Shown here: positions 1 to 10,400 of the stretch, one piece after another | How the letters are laid out: every line of letters begins with the position of its first letter | Numbering within the stretch: position 1 is the stretch's first letter | Assembly: GCA_905221615.1 (NCBI GenBank) | Contig: CAJNDT010003524.1 | Coordinates: forward strand, 310,001-374,000 | Direction: 5' to 3' | Source: Symbiodinium sp. CCMP2592 | Taxonomy: Eukaryota; Sar; Dinophyceae; Suessiales; Symbiodiniaceae | DNA: 64,000 nucleotides | The notes under the pieces: model-generated | What the model was told of the DNA's origin: nothing | Database searches by the model: none | Seen by the model: the letters and a program-made list of their open reading frames with translations, nothing else | Program-made: the position numbers and the translations under genes

Positions 1-82
1 ATCAAGGGCTTCGTCTTCTCCTGCTGCGGCAGATGGATTAGTTCTCAAGGTAGGAAAAAAGCAAACCTACAATCATCCAGCA

Positions 83-234
83 GATGGCGACGTCAAGGCC
101 ACAAAGCCCAAATCCTACAAGCGCTCAAGCCCTGAACGCATGTGCCGAGCTTGGAATTGCACGGGCTGCGAGCAAATTGCTGAAGAGAAGTCTTGAGGGG
201 CTCAAGTCTGAAAAGTCTGACAGGGTGAGGGCTT
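83..234 (+). other. Possible exon, strand uncertain
   Basis: After the sequence CAGCAG an ATG opens a plus-strand frame of about 50 codons that reads like a helical peptide (ALNACAELGIARAASKLLKR in its middle) and closes just before an inverted-repeat element at 231. The minus strand offers no long frame here. Every other gene in the window is on the minus strand, so this is either the edge of a plus-strand gene entering from the left or a chance frame. There is no recognisable family. Confidence 0.25.
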
Positions 235-337
235 AATATTGGGGCCTAAGTTATAAATACCAATATTCTGAGTATGCATAGTGCAGTGGGCCCCAAATTA
301 AAACCCTACTCTAATTATTAACGCCCCTATATTAAGC
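231..337. mobile_element. Inverted-repeat element, family B
   Basis: The ends (GCTTAATATTGGGGCC and GGCCCCTATATTAAG-like) are inverted copies. The core carries GGGCCCCAAA followed by AACCCTACTCTAATTATTA, as in the family B copies at 8801 and 60214 but in the opposite orientation. No coding capacity. Confidence 0.65.
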
Positions 338-354
338 TTGAGTCGGCTTGGGTC

Positions 355-425
355 TGCGAAGAGCCTTGTCAGAGAAGCCCTTCATCTCCACATTCTTCGC
401 GGCGATGAAGTTACGCGCCTGTCCC
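355..425 (-). CDS. Exon of helical protein (array A, tail)
   Basis: The minus strand reads ARNFIAAKNVEMKGFSDKAL after a CAG|G acceptor-like site: an amphipathic, charged peptide of the same flavour as the other array A exons. It may be the last visible exon of that gene or belong to a separate downstream gene; the PPR gene lies between it and the main exon cluster. Borders are approximate. Confidence 0.35.
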
Positions 426-999
426 GTACTGTAAGGTTTCGAGTTCGGGATCTGAGGCTGAGGGTCAGTCTTGAGTGAGGCGGGTTCGGCATGTTGGGAT
501 CAAGACATGCAGCACGCAGCTCAGAAATGGACTTTAACAGGTAAAGTTGAAATGTTCAGACACGAGCTCCGAATGCCTGTGATACGTGCAGCCGTAAAGT
601 CGTAATTAACCGAAACAACCTTTCAGTCTAAGCCTAAGCCCTAAACTACAGGGCCAACGGCTGAACTCTGAGTCATGAAACATCATACACACCATGTGTC
701 TTTCCCTGATGCTCTCAAGAGTTGATAAAGAACGGTAGGTCAGGGCACTTCCGTGCACCAACTTGCTAAAAATACTCTCATACCTCTGAAGCCAGCGGAG
801 GCATACACACATATTAGTGTTGCTATTGCCACTACGGTCACCATGCCTCAACCAACGGTTTCAATAGTAGCCACCTTAACCTACCAGCACCTACTTTTTG
901 CAGGATCCCTATACATCCGCTATTCGGGTTTATATAATAAGAACCTACAAAAAAGGCAGGGTTCGGTAGGTGTAGGCAGAGTCAGAGCTGAGGCCTCCG

Positions 1000-1058
1000 A
1001 GATGGCGAATTGCAGGTCCGTTGCTGCGTTCTGCGATGCGTCGATGGTGGACGTCGCC
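1000..1058 (-). CDS. Exon of helical protein (array A, tail)
   Basis: On the minus strand TTTTGCAG|GCG opens a frame reading ATSTIDASQNAATDLQFAIS, ending in EA at about 1000. The AG|G acceptor and the Ala/Asp/Gln-rich helical composition match other exons of array A. The family is unknown. Borders are estimates and joining to neighbouring exons is not proven. Confidence 0.4.
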
Positions 1059-1554
1059 TGCAAAACCGTCGAAGGGCTTGTCACGGTTAACGAGCGGAAC
1101 CTCAACTGAGCTTGAAGTGGTTCGGGGTTTGGGTTACATCAAGTTCCCTTTACCACGGAGTGAAAGGGAAACGTGTCCAGAAACTCTGTAACCGACTAGC
1201 ATTATACAACCTGTAGATTAATGCTAGTTGCAATGGGACATTTGCTGTTGCTTCGGTCGAGTCTGCAACTGGATTTCGTGTGCTTCGATTCGTATGCTTG
1301 CTGATTGGAGATGTCGGCGTCGAGCGCCCTGAATGGGGATGACTGTGCCATGAAATCTTTGAGCCCGATAGCACTATTCGCTTCCCACAAGCTTTTGGCC
1401 CGGAGTTGAAATTAAGTTTCTATCTCCAACCCTAGCTTGTAGGGGCTTGTGAAACCAGCTTGCAAAGCACACTATTCCTGTGCGTCCGCTTCAAGCTCGA
1501 GGCTTATTGACGATTCGACGATGAGGGATCTGAGCGAGCATTGTACGCAAGCCT

Positions 1555-1650
1555 ACCTAAGCTTGTCGCGACACGTGCCTCGGTCAAGGGCAGGACCTCG
1601 ATGCCCTTCAGGAATGGCAGCTCTGCATCATTCACCTGGCCGGTCATGGT
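1555..1650 (-). CDS. Exon with DAELPFLKGIE motif (array A, tail)
   Basis: The minus strand encodes VNDAELPFLKGIEVLPLTEA followed by RVATSLG. The motif DAE(L/M)PFLKGIE recurs in a separate exon at about 26.75 kb (CQDAEMPFLKGIEAVG), which ties the left and right helical-exon arrays to one protein family. The surrounding open frame runs 1504-1764, but codon-like composition is clearest in this part. I do not know the function of the motif. A second, weaker coding-like stretch lies at about 1215-1385 on the same strand. Confidence 0.45.
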
Positions 1651-1926
1651 CTGAAACCCAGATGACCGACTGAACGGGCTGAATGACAAATCGCTGAAGG
1701 CCCTCAAGAGCACAATTTCGGGATTACGGCCTACCCTCCACAATGCTATGATGGTGCTGCACATGTCAGCTTGCTGCGGGACGGCAGTGAATGCACTCTT
1801 TCGACGCAGAAATCAGTCCACGACCGATAGCTGCATGTGAAATGACCACAGCCCACGTGGTCTCGCAGACCACGTCAAACAATTCGTGGCAGCGAGTACA
1901 CTCCACCACAGCCTTACCCCCGTGGC

Positions 1927-3467
1927 TCAAGCCTCGGCTGTAATGCTTTTGTACAGCTTGGCTTTCACCGCAACAGCATCAGTGCGTGTCGCGGCTTCCA
2001 CAGACCTTTGAGCGATCTGTCGCGCTGTCTGGTCGACGATCTTGTCCATATGTACATCCAATTTCAACTCTCGTTTCAGCTGCAGGTATCGAGCAGCTCC
2101 GACGGCACGTTCGAGAGTTGAGAGCGTCCACTTATTTGGGTAAACCCCTTTGGCGATCATGCGACGCCCCACTCGCTCTGCTTCATCACGTCTTCCCCCC
2201 TTACCAAAAGACTGAATAGCCATCGTGTAGCCGATGACCGAGACCTCGACTCCATCATGTTCCATGCACTCAATTGCCTTCCAGAGTTTGTCCGCGTTCC
2301 CAGCCCTAAACCAAGCGTTCAGCAAGCTGGCATATGATCTCGGAGTTCGTTGCAGGCCGAGAGATGTCATCGTCTCAAACCATTTGGCGGCCTCTTCTGG
2401 CCGCTGAGCATTGGCTGCAGCCCCGATCAGAGCATTCAAGATCTGAAAGGTTGGCTGCTGCCCTGTTTGCATGAAGTCTTCGTAGAACGCCTCGGCCTTT
2501 GCTAGATCCCCGCACTCTTTGGCTGCATTAAGCAAAGTTGTACAAGCCACGGCATCGAAGACCATGCCGGCTTGACTCCTGCCTTGCTCGAACCACCACT
2601 CCGTCTGCTTCATGTCTTTAGCTTTTGCAGCGGCCTTCATGACCTCAACTGTGTCTGCAAGATATGGAAGCTACTTTGTGGGCCGGGCTTGGGAACCCCC
2701 GAAAGCACCCACCTGTATGCCGGCACAACACTGTCAGCAAGGAACTGCCAAATCATCATTCGAGATACTAGGTTGTACATGATTCGATTCGGACGAAGTC
2801 CGGCTTCTTGTGCTTTCCGGAACCACTTCTCCGCACGAGGAAGGTCTTTAGCATTGGCTGCGGCCTTGACCAAAGCACCATATGCTGCGATGTCGGGTCG
2901 AACTCTATAGAATTCCATCGCCTCGAACCACTCCTCTGCAAACTGAATGTTCCCATACTCAGCGCCAGCTAAGATCATGCTTGTAAATATGGTCACACCG
3001 GGATCAAGGTTGAAGTCAAAGAGCCGTTCAAACCAGTGCTTCGCCCGTTCGATGTTACCACGCTTTGCTGCAGCCACAACCAAGGCATTGATGGTTCTTT
3101 CACTAACCGTGAACTCCTCGCCCGAAGGCAGAAGCAGAAGGTCAAAAATACTTTCAGCTTTATGCAAGTCACCTTGCTGTGCGGCCGCATGCAGCTTTCT
3201 CAGCAAGACTGGAATGGACGTGCCGGCTTTTGGCCGAACCTGGGCTCGTCTGGCTTCCTTTTGCTTCCTGCCCTCACCTCGCACTTTCTTCTTCTTCTCC
3301 CTCACTCGACACACCACTGGTGAGCTCTGCCTTGGGTGACTTCTCGAAATGCTTGTGCTCGTTGAAATGAAGGACGCAAAGGTCCGGTCCGCACCCAGCA
3401 CATGCCGTAGAGCAAGAGGCCACAGGAACAAAACGAGGACGCATGCTGCGACCCTCCCTGAAGCCAT
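1927..3467 (-). CDS. Pentatricopeptide repeat (PPR) protein, two exons
   Basis: The protein has 471 residues, joined from 3467-2769 (233 codons) and 2643-1927 (238 codons plus stop). The 125-bp intron reads CTA|GTATCT...GAG|GTC and restores the repeat register (Tyr-Asn-Leu-Val-Met-Lys). Residues 1-25 are a hydrophobic leader, followed by Ser/Thr-rich and then Lys/Arg-rich sequence (about 28-80), a layout that suits a presequence for plastid or mitochondrion. From about residue 90 onward there are roughly nine degenerate 35-residue PPR repeats, for example ANAKDLPRAEKWFRKAQEAG. PPR proteins bind organellar RNA sequence-specifically; the RNA target cannot be told. The closing 60 residues are Lys/Arg/Ala-rich. 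Unlike its surroundings, the gene contains no TTTAGGG repeats or inverted-repeat elements and its single intron is ordinary. It lies on the same strand as, and apparently between, exons of helical array A, so it may be nested in a long intron or be a separate gene in tandem. Confidence 0.88.
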
Positions 3468-3589
3468 TGTGCCGGATCGCAGACCAATCTTGAGAGTGTT
3501 TGCATAAGAGGCTGCGGCAAAACGACATGCACATGCGGATGGCGGCAGCTTCAGAGCTTGCGCATGTCAAGCGACTGTGCTCGTACACG

Positions 3590-4340
3590 AGCTGAGAAGA
3601 ATGGCCTCACTGCTCTACAAGTCATATAATTACCAGTTGCCAGAACACGGCCTTCTCCACGTAGCTGTCCACGGCATCAGTCTTCTTCTTGCCTTCTCGC
3701 ACGTATGCCTGCCATGTGCAACACCAGCCAGCTAATGCCCGATGCACAAGGGAATAAAGCCCTGCCTTGGGATTATGTAGTCGTCCCCTTCCCTTCGGGG
3801 GCAAGGGGGTCCGTCGGGATCTACCCAACACTGACAAACACAAATATGCATCATTTAAAACTGAATTATATATTATACACATACATATATACATATACAC
3901 ACAAATATAGTTGTATATGTACATATATGCATAATTATATACAGCTTCAGAAGAAAGGAAGACATCCAAGACAAGACCTTGTCAATCAACAAACAAATTC
4001 GAGAAACAACACCGCAGAAGGCAAAGAAGCTTGCAAACCGAGCCGTCTACATGCGCATGTGCTCCTACAGCGTCTGCATGAGCAGATTACACCAGAAATT
4101 TCTGGAAAAGACTTTGCAAAGCGCCCCCCCACCCCCCCACCCCCCCCCCCCCCCCCACCCCCCACCCTCCCCCCCGCACTACTGAAGAACACAACACATC
4201 TGAAGCCGCTGCCTCACCCAGGGAGCGCTCGCGGAGTCCCTTCTTGCCGGCCTGAGGAGGGAGGCAGTTTTTCCCTTAGTGTAGGATTTTGGGTAGGGTG
4301 CTGGGTTATGCAAGGCCAAAGGGCTTGCATCAATCTTTAA
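3590..4340. repeat. Gene-free stretch with AT and poly-C simple repeats
   Basis: Upstream of the PPR gene. It holds an AT-rich (TA/CA) stretch at about 3865-3945 and a run that is almost pure C at about 4125-4180. Long plus-strand frames here (proline-rich) are products of the C-run. I see no gene. Confidence 0.7.
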
Positions 4341-4475
4341 TACATGAGTAGAGGGGTTCTTGTTATGAGGTTGCGACAATTTGCAGGATCGCCATGGGGA
4401 TTCAAGGGTCTCTCTTTTGCATGTGATGAGAATAAAGCAAAAAAAGATGAAGCCCTCTTAGCCCCGGACGAGAAC

Positions 4476-7400
4476 CTTGTCCAGTCTCTCCTGGACCTTC
4501 TTGCTCCTCTCTGCAACCTTGGAGAAGGCGGCCTGCAAGACAGAGCTGTATTCCTGCTTGTTGGAATGCTTCGGAATGAATAATTACAGGGTTTCGGGAT
4601 GCCATAATTTGGGGTATCGGGTTGTACACAACGCCTTCCTGCACAGGTGTTCAGAGGCACTCGCACACGAAAACCACTTGAGAGGTTCGTGCCTGAGCCT
4701 TGTTACGCTGGAAGGACCAAGCTCTACTTGGATCCTTATAGACTGTTTCTACAGTCATGGCCCAACGCGACGCAGACTCAGCGAAGAGCTGCAAGCATCA
4801 TAATTTGTGGTAGACGGGCTTAACCGATGCATCATCACCATCAACGTCTTGCAAGTAGCTTGTCCTTGATGCGGTCACAACCATCATCATCATCGTCATC
4901 ACCATCATCATCATGATCATCATGGTCATGACCCGCACTTTCAGCTCATTAAACAGGGTGTAAGCTCGTGAACACGAAGTCGACGAGAACCTGGAGGATG
5001 AGCATGATGTGGATGATGAGAGTACTTGCGATGATGATGATGGAGGTGATGGTGATGATGATGGTGATGATGATGACGACGACGGCAATAGCCATGATGG
5101 TGATGGTGATTTTGATGATGAAGATGCTAAAAATAACAATAAAAAGAATGAATGAGGATGGGGAGGAAGCGGAGGTTTTGGAGGCGGAGGAGAAGGCAGC
5201 TACTTGATAAGTAGAACCCTGTCGGGTGCAAGCCTTGATGGATGGCACCGGAGTGGACATGTTCCCTTGGATGGACCTGCCCGCAGCGCTACGCGGAAGG
5301 ACAAGTGCTGGGCTTCCAGACCTCATTATATTTCCTAAGGTGAGTCCGCAAAGCTCAAGACTTGGAGGTTTTGGGTTTCCGTTGGGCTGCGGGCTTAAAC
5401 ACATTGAGGTAGCTTGGACTGAAAAGTATCCTGCATGAGGCAGCTCTCCTGTGACGAGGCTGCGGGGCTGAAACTCGAACCGCCTCCATGAAGCCTTAGA
5501 CCCCGAATTTTCAGCCCTAAACCCTGCAACCCATCAGCCCCAACTCTGCAACCCCTCATCACTGCGAGCACTTCCGCAGTGCTCCGCACCCTGTCGTGGA
5601 TTTGATGGTGTTTTGCGCGAGGACGATGGCATCCCCCAGCTCAGCGCACTCCTCCGTCTCGCGGAGCTCTTAGGGTCCGTGCTTGGTGCTTGGGGTTGTG
5701 GGGTTTCTGGGTGCACTCGGGTGCACGAATATACATGGCTTTTTGAGCCCGGTCGGATGCAAGGCTTCGGACATGGGGATATGGCCGGAGATGAGCCAAT
5801 AGTCTTTGTCAGAGTCGGCCGGGTTCCCGAAATGGAAGTTACGTTGCAACTTACCATGCAGGTCCTTGAAGTGTATTTCAGATCCCTGAAATCATATCAG
5901 GAATCCAACACCGAATATGGGGAATATCCTTCAGCCCAACTGTCTTGCAAGATCTGGGCAGGATCCAGACGGACTAGAAGTACACCCTTACCCATACATT
6001 CCTGGCGAGTTCTGCGTAGCCAGGAGCCCTTCATGCAATCGTTGAGCACCTCTACGGTACACCAGTCTTGGCGTCACCTGCCCGAATCCCAAATTCTGTA
6101 TTTCAGAGACTGCAAACCCTTTAACTAACGGAAGAACCACCCTGAGATCCCAAAAACCTGCACCCAAGATCTCACCACCCTAAACTCCAAACCCTCGACC
6201 TCCAAACCGAAACCCAGAAATCCAAACCCTCGAAATCCAAACCAAAACCCTGAAATCTGAACCCTCGAACCTCAGAACCGAAAGCCTCAAAACCGAAGCC
6301 CTCAAAAAGGAACCCGCCCCAAACAAGTCTCAGTCTCCTCGTCCGTGGGTTTCTCCACGGCCTCCACCGGCTCGGCTAGCTTCTCGGCTTTGGCGACCTG
6401 AGACTTGAAGGTTCGTGCTTTTTACTCCGGCCTCCCAAAACCTTACCCTGGCACCCTGGCGCTAAACCGTAAGCCTTGAACCACAACCCGACGCCCGAAA
6501 ACCGAGCTACAAGTAAAGCCACCAGCAAACCTTTAGGCCCTAGCCCCCTGGACTCTCAACCCCTGATCTCAAATCGTAAAGCCTATAATCCTTGTCAGCC
6601 CCGAGCAACTACACAACGAAGTCTTGCCCACTTTGATGCCGTGAATCCGAAGCCGGTCCACCATATCACCAAAGCCACTGCGCCCTAAACCCTGAGTCTC
6701 GAACCACCAGTGACCGTAAGCCTGAATCCGGCCACCCAAACCACAAGAACCACAAACCCCTGAAAGCCAGCTTTGTCTAGGCCTTTAAATTACAAAACCC
6801 CCAATCGGTAAATCCCAAACTCTGAGACTCGAATGACCGAAAGCCACGAACCATACGCAAACCCAAAGACATAGTGCAGCACGAAAACACCAAGTCCTGC
6901 GAGCAGATTCTCACTACCCCCTTCTTTTTGTTGCAACAAGCGAAGCAAGATGACTCCGCAGACTTCACACCAATGCCAAAAACAAAACTTAAACCCTAAC
7001 CCGACAAACCCTGAGACCTTAAACCTCTTATTCCTTTCAGAAGCGCACCCTTCAAGGAACCCTCAACGGTACCCTCAAAGAGTTAAAGGAAATCCTTAAG
7101 GGAACCCTTACATGTACCTTGAAGGAAACCCTTAAAGGAAGAGAACGGCCAGGGCCCGAACCTCAGCCTCCGCCTTGTCGACGTTTCCCATCTCTTCCGC
7201 CAGGGCCTGAAGATCTTCAAGCTGTATAGGGTTAGGATTTCGGGTTTAGGGAGACCTGAAGATCTTATGGCTTTTTGTAATGGCCGTAATAGGAATTTCT
7301 GGGTTTTGATTTGGGGGATTATAGATCTCAGGGCTTTATGGGCCAGTCAACAAAGCTGATCTAGGGTTTTTTGGATTCAGGGGGTTAGGTTTTGCAAAAA

Positions 7401-10400
7401 GCATTTTGTAAGGGGCCTGAATAGAACCTGAATAAGGCTTTACGAAGGTTAGTCTAGAAGTCTCAATGACTGGAATGTGGCTTGAAGTTTAAGTAGGTCT
7501 CATTCTGCGCCTTAAACCCGACATAAACCCCCATAGTAGACCCTGAACCCTGAAAGCGGAGCCCTAAATCCCAAACGATAGACCCTGAACCTCTCAATCC
7601 CGAACCCTAAACCCAAATGCTGGACCTTGAACCTGAGCTTTGCAGCTTCTCCTTCCTGGTGCTTAAGGCGGAAGTCGGAGAGTGGGTCGGCTTTCGTGGT
7701 CCCTGTATTCCCTTCTAGGAATCCTTCTATTCCTTTCTCCACTCTTCTTTAAGCACTCTAAAGCCCCAAATCCCAATCACTAAACCCTACACCCCTAAAG
7801 CCCTAAACTCCCAAAGCACTAAAACCCTAAACCCTAATCCCGAAACTGAGCTTCTCAGCATCCGAGGGGCCTCCTTGCCCTTCAGCAGCTTGTCGCCGAA
7901 GGTGGAGGCCTGCAGAGCAGCCCCGTTGCGTTACATTGAGAGTTTGGGGTTTAGGGCTTTATAGAGGTTTAGGTGTGAGGGTTTAGGGTTTGGGGGTTTA
8001 AGGGTTTTGCGGTTTAGGGTTTAGGGTTTAGGGGTTTCGATGGGTTTGGGATTTTAGGGGTTCAAGGGTTTGGGGGCTTAGGGTTTAAGCTTATTAATTG
8101 ATACGGCCTCAGCTTTAGTAAGATGTGTTTAGGTTCACGTAAGGGGACCTACACGGCCCACAACGGTTTCTCTCAGGGTTTCGATGATAACTTGAACTAT
8201 CAGCATTCTTGTAATGCTTTTCTCCAGGCCTTGTATGTGTAGTGTGGAGTTGAGGTTTTGTAGGGTTTAGGGCTTCGGACTCTCGGTTTAGGAACGAGCG
8301 TCACCCGGTGCTTTCGTTCTTTCACAGCCTTCCACCGGATGCTCCTCAAAGCCGCTTAAGACCCATAAAAGCTAACAAGACAAGCTTCAGCCTGGTTCGT
8401 GTCGCTTGGATTTGGGGTTTGAGGTTTGAAGTCTTGGATTTCCTTATGATTCCCCCAAACTCTAGAACCTAAACCTTTGACTTGCTGCTAAGTCCCCGAA
8501 TCTGCAAGGTAAAGTCTGCCCTTCATCACAAATCCACCAAACCCGAGACCCTAAACCCTAAACCCCCTAAACATAGGGCGAAGTCTGCCCAAGGAGGCCT
8601 TCTTGTTCTTTGCAAGATCGTCGGCCGCGGCCTTTATTCGACCTTGATGGAGACTTTTCCGGGCTCAGGGTGCTTCAGCACACCGGGATGCTTTGGGCTT
8701 GAGGGTTTAGGCTTTAGGGCTGGGGTCATCTCGGAATGCTTTCGGGTTTAGCATCTCGGGCTTTAGGTTGTAAAGTTTTACACCTTGCACTTCGAGGTAA
8801 TATAGGGCCTTAATAATTAGAATAGGGTTTTGGGGCCCATTATATTATATTTTGTAGTAAGGAACCCCAATCAAAAGACTGTACGTACTTATTTAGGCCC
8901 CTATATTAGAAAACCTACAAGTTGCCTTACCGGTACGGCTTACCACGAAAAACCTTTTGAACTTGATCTATTCAACAAGTCCGACGAAACTCTCTCCAAC
9001 AGTTGAGGTCTATGAGGTTTAGAAGTGGCTGAAGGTTTAGGACTCTAGAAGCTGAATGCGCAAAACCACCAAACACCTCAAGTAAACAGACAGCAGAAAG
9101 CAATCGAAATGCACAGAACAGTGGCCCTAAACCTGAGAGAAACTCATGCCCGTCACAGATGATGCCGTTTCCGAACGCTCGACCGAGAACCCGGCGAACA
9201 GGAATAAAAAGCCCCAAGCCCGCCGTACTGCACCTGAAACTTCGAACCCAACACGCAACAACACAACGCATCAAATCCTCACGGCCTTGGCACTTGGCAC
9301 GAAGTAGCAGAGACATATAACCCAAAGTAGGCAGAGCAGACAAAAATCTCGACAGAGAACATCACAATGGCAAAAACTAAGCCCGAAGTAAGCCCCATTA
9401 CCCAAAACTTGAAACCCCCAACCCCTAAACCCTAAACCCTAAACTTTCAACCCCAAAGCCTGCCAAGAAAAGACGTACCCAATGGAGGCTCGGGCCCTGG
9501 AGTTTGCTCATGGCGCCTGCGGCCGCGGGGCCCTGGCACTGATTGGAGGTTTATGGATACTTATAAGTGGGGTGGGTTATAATGGTTTAGGGTTGCTTGA
9601 AGGGTTGTATAGGGTTTAGGGATTGGGGGAGTGATAAGTGGGGTTATAAGTCGGGTAACCATAATTACAACCCATGTTAGGGGACTTATAACCCCTCTTA
9701 TAGCTCAAGTGGGCTCTCTTGCTCTCAGGAAGGAAGGGCTTTAAAGGGAGGTTTGCAAGTGTTTACAAGGCTTAATGAGCTTTTTGTTTGGGCTCCAAAC
9801 TTCAGGTCTTTTTGAGAGTTTTGATGAGGTTAGAAATACAGGGTTTAGGGTGTAGCCTAGGGGATCAGGGTGGTTCATTTCTTTAGTTCCGGGTTCTGTA
9901 GGTTTAGTCCAAGCTCTGGAACAGGGACCCCTAAAGTTTCAGGCTCCTGAGAGGCTCCATGGCGCGTTGGGGGCTCGGTTCCCAGATATGCACCTGAATA
10001 CATACCAACCAGTGTTTGCCTGCCGTTCTATTTTTCAATATCAAAATGAATGGAGTTACACAAAAATGTGCTACTGCGATACAACTCAAGGTTGGTATAA
10101 TAGAAGTTGCAGAGCTTCGGTTGCTTCACGGCTGTTGTCGAAGAAGCTGCTCTGCAGGGCTTTATTTCTGATTGGAGAATGCAACATATCTGAAGGTTTG
10201 ATTCGCAGAGTTCTCCCGAAACCCTCGGGCCCGAATCCCTCTCAAGTCTCCAAAGACCTACTAGTTACAGTAACCGTCCGGCAGTCCATTGCTCAAATTT
10301 AGTGCCCGGACTTGAATTTTGCGTCGTGCAATCGCTCGTTGCTTGTCAGCCAGACATCTACCAGCTATTGAACTGCAAGTGTTGCAGCATCTCGCGATAC

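Noticed and set aside
1927-3467. Full-length dinoflagellate spliced-leader relic near gene starts
   Set aside because: Only short partial matches such as GGCTCAAG (near 1923 and 39550) were seen, not at gene starts; not enough to call.
3705-4340. Plus-strand 211-codon frame
   Set aside because: It passes through an AT microsatellite and a poly-C run; there is no family motif and the remainder has no codon-like pattern.
4798-5404. Minus-strand frames of 113 and 151 codons
   Set aside because: Poly-Ser and poly-Ile/Met from ATG and GGA trinucleotide repeats.
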